Positions 8,323 to 16,656 of a stretch of DNA of 64,000 nucleotides are shown here, piece after piece (position 1 is the first letter of the stretch; each line of letters starts with the position of its first letter). The notes under the pieces were generated by a model. That model ran no database searches. It was not told the origin of the DNA and saw only the letters and a list, made by a program, of their open reading frames with translations. Both the position numbers and the translations under genes were made by a program. Source of the stretch: Modestobacter sp. VKM Ac-2986 (GTDB lineage: Bacteria > Actinomycetota > Actinomycetes > Mycobacteriales > Geodermatophilaceae). The stretch lies in the NCBI RefSeq assembly GCF_026967795.1, contig NZ_JAPVBH010000002.1, positions 372,001-436,000 of the forward strand, written 5' to 3'.

Positions 8323-9146
8323 GCATGCGCACTGCTGACCCGATCCTGACCGGGGGCCGCGATCAGCGGTCGCAGCCGGCCGCTGCCGGCCGCCCCTCCG
8401 CCACCGTGCAGACCGCCCCCCAGGTGGTCGTCCTGGCCGCGGGCATGGGCACCCGCCTCGGCCGCAAGCTGCCCAAGCCGCTCACCCCGCTGATGGACGG
8501 CCGCAGCATCATGTCCCAGCAGCTGGACGGCGTCCGCGCGGTCTTCGGCGCGCACACCCCGGTGACCGCGGTCGTCGGCTACCGGGCCAAGGCCGTCATG
8601 CGGGCCCAGCCGGACCTGCTGTTCGCCTTCAACCCCGACTTCGCCACCACCAACACCTCGCAGAGCCTGCTGCGCGCGCTCCGGTCCTCGCAGACCGGCG
8701 GCGTGCTCTGGCTCAACGGCGACGTCGTGTTCGACCCGGCCGTGCTCGACCACGCCGCACCGCTGGTGGCCGCCGACCAGAGCTTCGTCTGCGTCGACAC
8801 CTCCACCGTCGCCGAGGAGGAGGTCAAGTACACCCTCGACGAGGAGGGCTTCATCGCCGAGCTGTCCAAGACCGTGGTCGGCGGGCTCGGTGAGGCGGTG
8901 GGCATCAACTACGTGTCCGGTGCCGACAAGGCAGCGCTGGTCGAGGCCCTGTCCACCGTGGAGATGACCGACTACTTCGAGCGGGGCATGGAGCTGGCGA
9001 TTCAGCGGGCGGGCGTGCGGTTCCGCCCGCTGGACATCTCCCGGTTCTCCGCCGTCGAGGTCGACTTCGACGACGACCTGCAGCGGGCGAACACCTGGCT
9101 GGGCTCCCGGGCCGCCCTGGAGCCGCTGGCCTCCGAGCTGGACTGA
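8319..9146 (+). CDS. Sugar/polyol-phosphate nucleotidyltransferase
   Basis: Nucleotidyltransferase of the NTP-transferase (GlmU/IspD-like) fold, 275 residues. The signature LAAGMGTRLGRKLPKPL (about residues 37-53) binds the nucleotide and carries the catalytic lysine. LNGDVVFD holds the metal-binding Asp, and a C-terminal EVDFDDDL supplies a second acidic site. The ATG at 8319 overlaps the previous stop; ATG 8325 is an alternative. As the last gene of the operon it most simply supplies the activated (for example CDP-) polyol used by the preceding transferase. The nucleotide and sugar are not known. A strong hairpin follows at 9159-9200. Confidence 0.85.
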   Translation: MSMRTADPILTGGRDQRSQPAAAGRPSATVQTAPQVVVLAAGMGTRLGRKLPKPLTPLMDGRSIMSQQLDGVRAVFGAHTPVTAVVGYRAKAVMRAQPDLLFAFNPDFATTNTSQSLLRALRSSQTGGVLWLNGDVVFDPAVLDHAAPLVAADQSFVCVDTSTVAEEEVKYTLDEEGFIAELSKTVVGGLGEAVGINYVSGADKAALVEALSTVEMTDYFERGMELAIQRAGVRFRPLDISRFSAVEVDFDDDLQRANTWLGSRAALEPLASELD

Positions 9147-9158
9147 CCCACCCCCGCA

Positions 9159-9200
9159 CGACAGCGCCCCGTCCCCCGGTGAGGGGACGGGGCGCTGTCG
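9159..9200 (+). terminator. Terminator of the polyol-type operon
   Basis: Perfect 18-bp stem (9159-9176 with 9183-9200) and 6-nt loop, starting 12 bases after the stop codon. There is no U-tract, as is common for actinobacterial terminators. Confidence 0.8.
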
Positions 9201-9401
9201 CGTCCGCAGGGAGCCCCTCGCGCGGACCCGGCCGGGGTCGCCTGGGGATCGGCGGCTGCACGCGCCGACCGGGACCGGCGATCCGGACGGCGGCGCGCCG
9301 TGCGCACCGGCGCTCCGCCGGGTGCCCGCACCGGTTCGGGGTGTGCCGCGGGACGCCAGCGGGCAGGATGATCGAGAAGCGATCAACTCGGAGGTGCTGG
9401 A

Positions 9402-10892
9402 GTGTTCCGCAAGAAGAGCCCGACAGAGGTCATCGGGGCCGAGTTGCAGGAAGGGCTGGCGCACCTGGGCCTGGCTGCGGCCGAGGCCCGCCGGGCCGCG
9501 GCCGAGCAGCTGCGCCCGCAGGTCGACGCAGCGACCAGGGCCGCGACCGTGGCCTACGCCACCGAGGTGGCCCCCCGCGTGGAGGCCGCCGTGGCCGCCC
9601 TCACCCCACAGCTGGACGCCGCCCGCGAGGTGCTGGTGCCCCGGCTCGACGCCGCCCGGGAGAACCTGGCGCCGCGCATCGAGGCAGCGCGCGAGAACCT
9701 CGCCCCGCGCATCGAGGCCGCACAGAAGGCCTACGAGTCCGACGTCGTCCCGCGTCTGGAGGCGGCCACCAAGGCAGCCCGGGCCAACCTGGAGACCGCC
9801 GTCGCCGCGGCCACGCCGCGCATCGAGGCCGCCCGCGGGGCGAGCGGTCCCGCGCTCGAGGCCGCCGCCAACGCCGCCCGGGCGAACCTGGAGACCGCGG
9901 TCGCGGCCGCCACGCCGCGCATCGTGGCCGCCCGGGACGCCGCGGGGCCGAAGATCAGCGCCGCCACCGCCGCGGCCACGGCCTACGCCGCCCCCAAGGT
10001 GACCGCCGCCCGTGACGCCGCGGTGCCGGCGCTCGACAGCGCCCGGGCCAGCCTGGCCGCGCAGGCGGACTCCGCCCGCGCACTGATCGACGCACGCAGC
10101 GCCGAGATCGCCGCGACCGCGGCGACCCTGACCGCCGCCACGGCCAAGCAGACCGAGAAGGTCCGCAAGGACGCCGCGGCCGCCGCCGACACGGCCCGCG
10201 CCGAGGCCGCCGTCCGGCTCGCCGCGCTGCGCGCCGCCGCCGACGCCAACTACTCGGCCGCGGGCAAGAAGGCCGAGAAGCTGGGCAAGAAGGCCGACAA
10301 GCTCTCCAAGCAGGCCGCCAAGCGGCGGGCTGAGCTGGAGAAGGCCGTCGCCGAGGCCCGCAAGGAGGCCGGCAAGCGCACGGCGAAGACCGTCACCACG
10401 GTCAAGCGGAGCGTGGGCATCGAGAAGCAGCCGCGTCGGTGGCCGTGGGTGGTGGCCGTCCTGGCCGCCGTCGCCGGCGTCGCCGTGGTGGTCCTGCGCA
10501 GGAAGAACACGAACGACCTGTGGAACCCGGCGCCCTCCGGCGACGGTCCCGTGCCCAGCTACCGAGAGGACCCCGTGTCCAGTTCACCGAGCACCCCCGC
10601 AGGCGGTACCGAGTCCCCCGAGGCCCAGGGGAAGACCGTCTCCTCCGCCATGACCGCCCCCTCGGACTCCGGTCCGGTCGAGGGCGGCATCGGCGCCCTC
10701 GAGGCCCAGCCCGCCTCCGGCCGCGACGAGCCCAGCAACCAGGACCGTCCGACCACCGCGACCGGGACCACGAACGACCCCGACAGCCCGGTGGCCACCG
10801 CGGCACCCGACAGCTTCACCGAGTCCCCGGGCAGCGCCGGCAACACCGCACCCAGCCGGGGCACCCGTCCCGACGAGGACGCCGCCGGCTGA
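9402..10892 (+). CDS. Alanine-rich 11-residue-repeat protein with one membrane anchor
   Basis: 496 residues from a GTG at 9402 (GGAGG nearby). Residues 10-330 are built of amphipathic 11-residue units such as ARENLAPRIEA, alanine- and charge-rich and proline-punctuated like apolipoprotein or LEA-type helices. The Lys-rich segment GKKAEKLGKKADKLSKQ follows. One transmembrane helix comes next (WPWVVAVLAAVAGVAVVVL, about residues 347-365), then a 130-residue Ser/Thr/Pro/Gly-rich disordered tail. No enzyme domain is visible. It may be an envelope-spanning or membrane-shaping structural protein. It stands alone between a terminator and the terminator-like hairpin before lipA. Confidence 0.75.
   Translation: MFRKKSPTEVIGAELQEGLAHLGLAAAEARRAAAEQLRPQVDAATRAATVAYATEVAPRVEAAVAALTPQLDAAREVLVPRLDAARENLAPRIEAARENLAPRIEAAQKAYESDVVPRLEAATKAARANLETAVAAATPRIEAARGASGPALEAAANAARANLETAVAAATPRIVAARDAAGPKISAATAAATAYAAPKVTAARDAAVPALDSARASLAAQADSARALIDARSAEIAATAATLTAATAKQTEKVRKDAAAAADTARAEAAVRLAALRAAADANYSAAGKKAEKLGKKADKLSKQAAKRRAELEKAVAEARKEAGKRTAKTVTTVKRSVGIEKQPRRWPWVVAVLAAVAGVAVVVLRRKNTNDLWNPAPSGDGPVPSYREDPVSSSPSTPAGGTESPEAQGKTVSSAMTAPSDSGPVEGGIGALEAQPASGRDEPSNQDRPTTATGTTNDPDSPVATAAPDSFTESPGSAGNTAPSRGTRPDEDAAG
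9783..9934 (+). repeat. 99-bp in-frame duplication inside the repeat protein gene
   Basis: The segment starting at 9783 recurs at 9882 with only a few base differences over about 50 bases. The 99-base period equals 33 codons, exactly three 11-residue units (ARANLETAVAAATPRI recurs). It shows the protein grew by tandem duplication. Confidence 0.75.
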
Positions 10893-10921
10893 CCTGCCGT
10901 CCACCGCACCACACGTCCTGC

Positions 10922-10953
10922 GAGGGGGCCCGGCCACACGGCCGGGCCCCCTC
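10922..10953. terminator. Terminator-like hairpin before lipA
   Basis: Perfect 14-bp GC-rich stem (10922-10935 with 10940-10953) and ACAC loop, 30 bases behind the stop of the repeat-protein gene and upstream of the lipA promoter. Confidence 0.75.
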
Positions 10954-10984
10954 CGCACGTCCCGGGTCGTCCGGGGGCCGGGAG

Positions 10985-10990
10985 TACGGT
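10985..10990 (+). promoter_or_regulatory. -10 element (TACGGT) of a leaderless lipA transcript
   Basis: TACGGT fits TANNNT and ends 7 bases before the lipA ATG. No ribosome binding site is present, so a leaderless mRNA is expected. Confidence 0.5.
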
Positions 10991-10997
10991 TCTCGGC

Positions 10998-11996
10998 ATG
11001 AGCCTGGGCATGGAGGAGGCCGCTGTGACGGCCGGACCGGCCGCTTCTGCGGCGTCCCCGATCGAACCGGCCGGACGCAAGATGCTGCGTCTGGAGGTCC
11101 GCAACAGCCAGACGCCCATCGAGCGCAAGCCCGAGTGGATCAAGACCAAGCTGAAGACGGGTCCGGAGTACACCGAGCTCAAGTCGCTGGTGAAGCGCGA
11201 GGGCCTGCACACGGTGTGCGAGGAGGCCGGCTGCCCCAACATCTACGAGTGCTGGGAGGACCGCGAGGCCACCTTCCTCATCGGCGGTGACCAGTGCACG
11301 CGGCGGTGCGACTTCTGCCAGATCGACACCGGCAAGCCCGCCGACTACGACACCGACGAGCCCCGCCGCGTCGCCGAGAGCGTGGTCTCCATGGGCCTGC
11401 GGTACGCGACCATCACCGGCGTCGCCCGCGACGACCTGCCCGACGGCGGCGCGTGGCTGTACGCCGAGACGGTCCGCCAGATCCACGAGCAGATCCCCGG
11501 CTGCGGCGTCGAGCTGCTGATCCCGGACTTCAACGCCGAGCCCGACCAGCTCGCCGAGGTCTTCTCCTCCCGCCCCGAGGTGCTGGCGCACAACGTGGAG
11601 ACCGTGCCGCGCATCTTCAAGCGGATCCGCCCCGGCTTCCGCTTCGAGCGGTCCCTGTCGGTCATCACCGCCGCCCGCGAGGCCGGGCTGGTCACCAAGT
11701 CCAACCTGATCCTGGGCATGGGCGAGGAGCCGCACGAGGTCGTCGAGGCCATGCAGGCACTGCACGAGGCCGGCTGCGACCTGCTCACCATCACCCAGTA
11801 CCTGCGGCCCAGCGTCCGGCACCACCCGGTCTCGCGGTGGGTCAAGCCCGAGGAGTTCGTCGAGTTCAACGCCGAGGCCGAGCGGATCGGCTTCGCCGGC
11901 GTCCTCTCCGGCCCGCTGGTGCGCAGCTCCTACCGCGCCGGCCGGCTCTACCAGCAGGCCGCCGAGGCCCGCGGGCTGACCGTCACCACCCGCTGA
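10998..11996 (+). CDS. lipA: Lipoyl synthase
   Basis: Radical-SAM enzyme that inserts two sulfurs into protein-bound octanoyl groups made by LipB. 332 residues. Both cluster motifs are intact: the auxiliary-cluster cysteines in [12 protein letters not shown] (about residues 74-85) and the radical-SAM triad in CTRRCDFC (about 99-106). The C-terminal RSSYRAG supplies the serine ligand typical of LipA. It is followed by the DUF4191, RDD and glnA genes, the order found in mycobacteria and relatives. lipB is 10 kb upstream instead of adjacent. A leaderless promoter at 10985 suggests it is transcribed on its own. Confidence 0.97.
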   Translation: MSLGMEEAAVTAGPAASAASPIEPAGRKMLRLEVRNSQTPIERKPEWIKTKLKTGPEYTELKSLVKREGLHTVCEEAGCPNIYECWEDREATFLIGGDQCTRRCDFCQIDTGKPADYDTDEPRRVAESVVSMGLRYATITGVARDDLPDGGAWLYAETVRQIHEQIPGCGVELLIPDFNAEPDQLAEVFSSRPEVLAHNVETVPRIFKRIRPGFRFERSLSVITAAREAGLVTKSNLILGMGEEPHEVVEAMQALHEAGCDLLTITQYLRPSVRHHPVSRWVKPEEFVEFNAEAERIGFAGVLSGPLVRSSYRAGRLYQQAAEARGLTVTTR

Positions 11997-12054
11997 GCTC
12001 ACCCCTCCCGGCGACCCCGGACGCGCGCCGCGCGGACGGGGCTCGCCGGGGCCC

Positions 12055-12060
12055 TATCCT
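12055..12060 (+). promoter_or_regulatory. -10 element (TATCCT) of a leaderless transcript
   Basis: TATCCT lies 7 bases before the ATG of the DUF4191 gene, with no ribosome binding site between. Confidence 0.5.
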
Positions 12061-12067
12061 CGTGGGC

Positions 12068-12922
12068 ATGGCACGCAGCAGGTCCACCGACTCCCCCGCC
12101 CCCACCGGCAAGGCCGGTCGGGGCCCGGCCGGCGCGTCCGGTCGCCACACCGGCGCCACCGCCGTCGGTGCCACCGGCAAGCCCGGCAAGGCGCCCAAGG
12201 CCCCGAAGCTGGGCAAGGACGGCAAGCCCAAGGGCTCCCGGCTGGCCAAGCTCAAGGGCCAGGCCGGGATGATGCGCCAGGCCTACACGCTCACGTACAA
12301 GAACGACCCCAAGCTCCCCTGGGCCATGCTCATCGCCTTCGTGGTGGTGTTCGCGGTGGTCGAGCTGATCGGCGTGCTGCTGAGCTCGCCGCTGATCTTC
12401 CTGCCCTTCGCCGTCCTCTTCGGGCTGCTCGCCGCGCTGATCGTCTTCGGACGGCGTGCCCAGGGCTCGGCCTACAAGCAGGTCGAGGGCCAGCCGGGTG
12501 CCGCGTCCTGGGTGCTCGAGGGCATGCGCGGTGACTGGCGGGTCAGCTCCGGCGTGGCCGGCACCCGCGAGCTCGACGCCCTGCACCGCGTGCTCGGCCG
12601 CCCCGGGATCATCCTGGTCGGCGAGGGCAACACGCAGCGGGTGCGCGGGCTGATCGCCGCGGAGAAGCGCCGGATGGCCAAGGTCGTCGGCGACACCCCG
12701 ATCTACGACGTGGTCGTCGGCGACGGCGAGGGCCAGGTGCCGCTGAAGAAGCTCAGCACCCACGTCATGAAGCTCCCTCGCAACCTCGACGGCGCCGAGG
12801 TCAACTCCTTGGGCAAGCGGATGGCCGCGCTGGGCACCCAGCGCCTGCCGATGCCCGGCGGCCCGCTCCCCGGCGGCCGCCAGATGTCGGTCAGCCAGCG
12901 GCAGGTCCGCCGCCGCGGCTGA
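12068..12922 (+). CDS. DUF4191 domain membrane protein
   Basis: 284 residues. The N-terminal 60 residues are Lys/Gly/Pro-rich and disordered. Two adjacent transmembrane helices follow (about residues 82-137: LPWAMLIAFVVVFAVVELIG and LIFLPFAVLFGLLAALIVFG). A cytoplasmic domain containing GMRGDWRVSSGVAGT, RPGIILVGEG and VPLKKLSTHVMKLPRNLDG matches the actinobacterial DUF4191 family. The position directly behind lipA is conserved in actinobacteria (as in the mycobacterial lipA region). Function is unknown. It ends at a strong hairpin that also serves the convergent RDD gene. Confidence 0.88.
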   Translation: MARSRSTDSPAPTGKAGRGPAGASGRHTGATAVGATGKPGKAPKAPKLGKDGKPKGSRLAKLKGQAGMMRQAYTLTYKNDPKLPWAMLIAFVVVFAVVELIGVLLSSPLIFLPFAVLFGLLAALIVFGRRAQGSAYKQVEGQPGAASWVLEGMRGDWRVSSGVAGTRELDALHRVLGRPGIILVGEGNTQRVRGLIAAEKRRMAKVVGDTPIYDVVVGDGEGQVPLKKLSTHVMKLPRNLDGAEVNSLGKRMAALGTQRLPMPGGPLPGGRQMSVSQRQVRRRG

Positions 12923-12938
12923 CGCAGCCCCAGCACGA

Positions 12939-12974
12939 GGACGCCCCCGGTCGCCGCTGCGACCGGGGGCGTCC
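12939..12974. terminator. Bidirectional terminator between DUF4191 and RDD genes
   Basis: Perfect 16-bp stem (12939-12954 with 12959-12974) with loop CGCT, in the gap between converging genes. Confidence 0.8.
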
Positions 12975-13042
12975 GTGCGTTCCCGGCCTCGTCCGGAGGC
13001 TCAGCGCGAGCCTGCGAGTGCTGAGTGGGACGAGGTCCTTCG

Positions 13043-13468
13043 TCAGACCCGGTCGCGGATGACGGCGGTGTCGGTGAGCCGGTCGTGCAGGCCGCGGCCG
13101 TCGGCGTCGACCACCAGCGCCGGCACCAGCAGCATGAGCAGGCCGGTGCGGACCAGCGCCCGCCACAGCGCCAGCCGCTGCCCGGTGCTCGGGTGCGCGA
13201 GCCGCAGGCCCAGCAACCGCATGCCCGGCGTCTGGCCGGTGAGCACCAGGAAGACCACGGTGATCACCCCGAACGCCGGCAGGCTCCACAGTCGGGGCAG
13301 CTCGGGGGCGGTGACCAGGCCGGCGACGAAGGCCGCGGCCACCGAGTCGACCAGGTAGGCGGCGATCCGACGTCCGAAGGGGGCCAGTGAGCCGGGGCCC
13401 TTCGCGGGCAGCCCCAGTGCGGAGCCACGGGCGGGTTGCTGAGAGGGTGAGACGTCGTCCCTGGCCAT
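13043..13468 (-). CDS. RDD family membrane protein
   Basis: 141 residues from the ATG at 13468. The RDD signature appears as [10 protein letters not shown] (about residues 33-42). Hydrophobic segments follow (about 42-58, 68-85 and 107-125), with [11 protein letters not shown] between them, as in RDD proteins. The exact role is unknown; some relatives are ion antiporters. It is divergent from glnA1, and this arrangement behind lipA-DUF4191 is conserved in actinobacteria. The region upstream includes a -10 box (13475-13480) for a leaderless transcript. Confidence 0.85.
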   Translation of the reverse strand: MARDDVSPSQQPARGSALGLPAKGPGSLAPFGRRIAAYLVDSVAAAFVAGLVTAPELPRLWSLPAFGVITVVFLVLTGQTPGMRLLGLRLAHPSTGQRLALWRALVRTGLLMLLVPALVVDADGRGLHDRLTDTAVIRDRV

Positions 13469-13474
13469 GCCGCC

Positions 13475-13480
13475 AGCGTA
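13475..13480 (-). promoter_or_regulatory. -10 element (TACGCT) of the RDD gene
   Basis: TACGCT on the minus strand ends 6 bases before the ATG at 13468; a leaderless mRNA is expected. Confidence 0.5.
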
Positions 13481-13547
13481 TGTCCCGGCCCGCAGCACCC
13501 CCGCGGGGCAGGACATACGCGCCCGGCGCGACACGCCGGGGGCCGGT

Positions 13548-13585
13548 GTTACCGCCCGGAAACACGAGAGACACCGCAGGGCAAC
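13548..13585 (+). promoter_or_regulatory. GlnR operator upstream of glnA1
   Basis: Four half-sites lie at exact 11-base steps: GTTAC (13548-13552), GAAAC (13559-13563), GACAC (13570-13574) and GCAAC (13581-13585), with 6-base spacers between them. This matches the a-site/b-site architecture of actinobacterial GlnR boxes (GTNAC, 6 bases, GAAAC, repeated). It sits 50-90 bases upstream of the glnA start and just upstream of a -10-like TAACTT at 13596-13601. The position is suited to nitrogen-responsive control. Confidence 0.8.
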
Positions 13586-13635
13586 CGCCCGCTCGTAACT
13601 TGCGGCTCGGCTGTCCGCCCACTCCCGGAGGATCG

Positions 13636-15069
13636 ATGTTCACCAGTCCCGACGAGGTCTTCGCCTACATCCGCGACAACGACGTGCGCTTCGTCGACGT
13701 GCGGTTCTGCGACCTCCCCGGCGTCATGCAGCACTTCACCATCCCCGCGGAGACCTTCGGGCCCGACACGTTCAGCGACGGCCTGGGCTTCGACGGCTCG
13801 TCGATCCGTGGCTTCCAGACGATCAACGAGTCCGACATGCTGCTGCTGCCCGACGCGAGCAGCGCGTACGTCGACCCGTTCCGCATCCACAAGACGCTGA
13901 ACATCAACTTCTTCATCCACGACCCGATCACACGCGAGGCCTACAGCCGCGACCCGCGCAACGTGGCGAAGAAGGCCGAGGCCTACCTGGCCAGCTCCGG
14001 CATCGCCGACACCGCGTACTTCGGCCCCGAGGCCGAGTTCTACGTCTTCGACTCGGTGCGGCACGACACCTCGATCAACGAGGGCTACTACCACATCGAC
14101 GCGATCGAGGGTTCCTGGAACTCCGGCTCGCTGACCGGGGAGAACGGCGGCCCGAACCTGGGCTACAAGACCCGGCAGAAGGGCGGGTACTTCCCCGTCG
14201 AGCCCGTCGACCACCAGAGCGACCTGCGCGCCCAGATGATGGTCAACCTGGCCGGCGCGGGCCTGGAGCTCGAGCGGGGCCACCACGAGGTGGGCACCGG
14301 CGGGCAGGCCGAGATCAACTACAAGTTCGACACCCTGCTGCGCTCGGCCGACAGCCTGATGCTGTTCAAGTACATCATCAAGAACACCGCCTGGGCCGCG
14401 GGCAAGACCGCCACCTTCATGCCCAAGCCGCTGTTCGGTGACAACGGCTCGGGCATGCACTGCCACCAGAGCCTCTGGAAGGACGGACAGCCGCTCTTCC
14501 ACGCCGAGACCGGCTACGCGGGCCTGTCCGACACCGCCCGGCACTACATCGGTGGCCTGCTCAAGCACGCCCCCTCGCTGCTGGCCTTCACCAACCCGAC
14601 GGTCAACAGCTACCACCGCCTGGTGCCCGGCTTCGAGGCCCCGATCAACCTGGTCTACTCCGCGCGCAACCGCTCGGCCTGCACCCGCATCCCGATCTCG
14701 GGTGACAACCCGAAGGCCAAGCGCATCGAGTTCCGGGTGCCGGACCCCTCGGCCAACCCCTACCTCGCCTTCTCCGCGATGCTGATGGCCGGCCTGGACG
14801 GCGTGAAGAACCGGATCGAGCCCCCGGCCCCGGTCGACAAGGACCTCTACGAGCTGCCGCCCGAGGAGGCCCTGGGCATCGAGAAGGTGCCGGCGTCGCT
14901 GGACGCGGTGCTCGACCGGCTCGAGGTCGACCACGACTACCTGCTCGACGGCGGGGTGTTCACCCCCGACCTGATCGAGACGTGGATCGAGTACAAGCGG
15001 GAGAACGAGATCACCCCGATCCGTCTCCGCCCGCACCCGCACGAGTTCGCGATGTACTACGACATCTGA
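13636..15069 (+). CDS. glnA: Glutamine synthetase type I, adenylylatable (GlnA1)
   Basis: ATP-dependent glutamine synthesis from glutamate and ammonia; a cytoplasmic dodecamer. 477 residues, the GSI-beta length. Visible features are [11 protein letters not shown], the metal-site [20 protein letters not shown], the latch-region CHQSLWKDG, and NRSACTRIP. The adenylylation site context LYELPPEE (about residue 410) is intact, so GlnE at 24665-27766 is its likely modifier. The ATG at 13636 follows CCGGAGGA. The upstream GlnR box indicates nitrogen control, and a strong terminator follows at 15098-15145. It is the main assimilatory glutamine synthetase, while glnA2 at 29149-30498 lacks the tyrosine motif. 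Confidence 0.97.
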   Translation: MFTSPDEVFAYIRDNDVRFVDVRFCDLPGVMQHFTIPAETFGPDTFSDGLGFDGSSIRGFQTINESDMLLLPDASSAYVDPFRIHKTLNINFFIHDPITREAYSRDPRNVAKKAEAYLASSGIADTAYFGPEAEFYVFDSVRHDTSINEGYYHIDAIEGSWNSGSLTGENGGPNLGYKTRQKGGYFPVEPVDHQSDLRAQMMVNLAGAGLELERGHHEVGTGGQAEINYKFDTLLRSADSLMLFKYIIKNTAWAAGKTATFMPKPLFGDNGSGMHCHQSLWKDGQPLFHAETGYAGLSDTARHYIGGLLKHAPSLLAFTNPTVNSYHRLVPGFEAPINLVYSARNRSACTRIPISGDNPKAKRIEFRVPDPSANPYLAFSAMLMAGLDGVKNRIEPPAPVDKDLYELPPEEALGIEKVPASLDAVLDRLEVDHDYLLDGGVFTPDLIETWIEYKRENEITPIRLRPHPHEFAMYYDI

Positions 15070-15097
15070 TCCACGTCGTGCTGCACCCGCGCAGCTG

Positions 15098-15145
15098 AAC
15101 GACCAGGAGAGCCGGTCCCCCTGGGGGCCGGCTCTCCTGCCGTTC
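15098..15145. terminator. Terminator behind glnA1
   Basis: Twelve-bp perfect stem (15104-15115 with 15128-15139), extended inside by CCCCC/GGGGG and outside by GAACG/CGTTC. Located between glnA1 and the convergent amidotransferase gene. Confidence 0.85.
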
Positions 15146-15220
15146 GGCGGCAGGACGACCGGGACGACCAGTGCGAGGGCGTCCCGTCTCCCCCGCCCCG
15201 CGACGACGGCACGCCGTGGG

Positions 15221-15949
15221 TCAGGCGTACCGGGCGACGAAGTCGGCCAGCATCCGGCCGGGCTCGGTGACCACCGCCGGCGCCAGGCGGGCCACCAGGG
15301 CATCCCGCTCCGCGGGCGGGTAGTACCCGGCGTGCTGGTAGACGTCCACCCGCGTGATCAGTGCCTCGAGGTCCAGCTCCGGGTGGAACTGGGTGGCGTA
15401 CAGGTTCTGCTTCACCCGGAACACCTGCACCGGGCAGGTGGCGGAGCCGGCCAGCAGGACCGCGGTCGGCGGCAGGACCCGGCAGGCCTCCTTGTGCCCG
15501 ACGAACGCGTCGAACTCCGCGGGCAGGCCGGCCAGCACCGGGTCGGTGCGCCCGGCCTCGGTCAGCCGCACCCGGACCGCGGAGATCGGCTCGGCGTACG
15601 TCCGGTCGATGACGCCGCCCTGGTGCACCCCGAGCGTCCCGACCCCGTAGCAGGCACCAAAGAAGGGATGGTCACGCGCGACGATCTCGTCCAGCAGCAC
15701 CGACAGCTCACGCTCGACCCGCTGCTGGACGACCGACTTCTGCGACGGCGGGTCACTGGAGTTGAACGGGCCCCCACCGACGAACACCCCGGCGTAGCGG
15801 TCCAGGTCGATCTCCGGCAGGGGGCCTGCCTCCATGCGGACGCGGCGCAACTCGTCCGGCGCCAGCCCGGTGGCGCGCAGGAACGACTCGTACTCGTCGT
15901 CGGCGGCCAGGTCCTCCGCGCGGGAGGAGAGCAGGAGGAAGGGCCGCAC
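15221..15949 (-). CDS. Class I glutamine amidotransferase
   Basis: 242-residue protein of the GMP-synthase-like glutamine amidotransferase family. The catalytic cysteine is in FFGACYGVGTLG (about residue 99) and the His-Glu pair is in ATQFHPELD (about residues 190-198). No synthetase domain is attached, so the acceptor substrate or partner is unknown. The GTG start at 15949 has a TAAGCT -10 box 8 bases upstream, so the mRNA is probably leaderless. It converges with glnA1. A second unrelated-looking amidotransferase precedes glnE at 27769. Confidence 0.85.
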   Translation of the reverse strand: MRPFLLLSSRAEDLAADDEYESFLRATGLAPDELRRVRMEAGPLPEIDLDRYAGVFVGGGPFNSSDPPSQKSVVQQRVERELSVLLDEIVARDHPFFGACYGVGTLGVHQGGVIDRTYAEPISAVRVRLTEAGRTDPVLAGLPAEFDAFVGHKEACRVLPPTAVLLAGSATCPVQVFRVKQNLYATQFHPELDLEALITRVDVYQHAGYYPPAERDALVARLAPAVVTEPGRMLADFVARYA

Positions 15950-15957
15950 GAGGGGCG

Positions 15958-15963
15958 AGCTTA
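15958..15963 (-). promoter_or_regulatory. -10 element (TAAGCT) of a leaderless amidotransferase transcript
   Basis: TAAGCT on the minus strand ends 8 bases before the GTG at 15949. It lies between that gene and the upstream hypothetical gene ending at 15984. Confidence 0.45.
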
Positions 15964-15983
15964 GGCCGGGTCGTCCCGCGGGG

Positions 15984-16376
15984 TCAGGCGACGTCCTCCT
16001 GGGGGACGTCGAGGTCGAGGGACACCATCGCCTCGTTGGTGTGCAGGCTGAGCAGCCAGGGGCCGGCGACGGCGCCCACCGACGAGCCCGCCTGCTCGGC
16101 GACGGTGGCCACCTGGGCGGCGATCAGGTGCCGGGCGGCCTGGTAGACCTCGGCCGCGGTCACCGCCACCTCCAGCTCGTCCAGCCACAGCCGGCCGTCG
16201 GGCAGCACCCGCACGTCGGGCCGGGCGCCCCAGCCGAGGTCGGCGGCGGCGCTGCCGACCAGCGAGATCCCGGCCCGCAGCTCGCTCGCCTGGCGCTCCC
16301 GCCGTGCCTGCGCCGCTGCCCAGCCCGCCGCGCCCTGGCGGCCTCCGGTGTCGTCCCCGTGTGCCTCGGTCCCCAT
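15984..16376 (-). CDS. Conserved hypothetical protein, 130 residues
   Basis: I do not recognise the family. The start ATG at 16376 is preceded by GAGGAGG at good spacing, and codon positions look normal for the window. The protein begins with a Gly/Ala/Arg-rich helix-forming stretch. It continues with alternating strands and helices (VRVLPDGRLWLDELEV, then a helix EVYQAARHLIAAQVATVAEQ) and ends acidic (LDLDVPQEDVA). No signal peptide or transmembrane segment is seen, so it is probably a small cytoplasmic protein. It stands upstream of the amidotransferase gene on the same strand with only 34 bases between, so the two could share regulation. Confidence 0.6.
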   Translation of the reverse strand: MGTEAHGDDTGGRQGAAGWAAAQARRERQASELRAGISLVGSAAADLGWGARPDVRVLPDGRLWLDELEVAVTAAEVYQAARHLIAAQVATVAEQAGSSVGAVAGPWLLSLHTNEAMVSLDLDVPQEDVA

Positions 16377-16644
16377 CGGTCGTCCTCCTCAACGCGGTGC
16401 CCTGGTCGTCCGTGGGACACAGCGTGGGGGCGCGGGGCCGGTGCACGGCGCAGGCGCCGCGTCCGCTGTGCCGCAGGGGCGCCACCGGGGCGGGTGGGAC
16501 GAACCGTCGCGCGCCGGACCCACCCGGGTCCCTCCGGCGGGACCACCGTCGCGCGGCCGGCCAGCCCCGGGACGACGGCGCCCGCACATCCCGCTGGGCG
16601 TCACGATCCGGTGTCGATGCTGGTCAGCGGCGCGTCGGAGGTCC

Positions 16645-16650
16645 TAGCGT
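16645..16650 (+). promoter_or_regulatory. -10 element (TAGCGT) of a leaderless lipoprotein transcript
   Basis: TAGCGT ends 6 bases before the ATG at 16657; no ribosome binding site is present. Confidence 0.45.
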
Positions 16651-16656
16651 GCCGCC

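Noticed and set aside
9783-9980. Repeats as a possible CRISPR array
   Set aside because: The repeat is in frame, has 99-base period without spacers, and encodes protein repeats.
15066-15078. TGATCCACGT after glnA1, like half of the 82-bp repeat palindrome
   Set aside because: Only about 10 bases match, partly in the stop codon, with no second arm; chance is sufficient.
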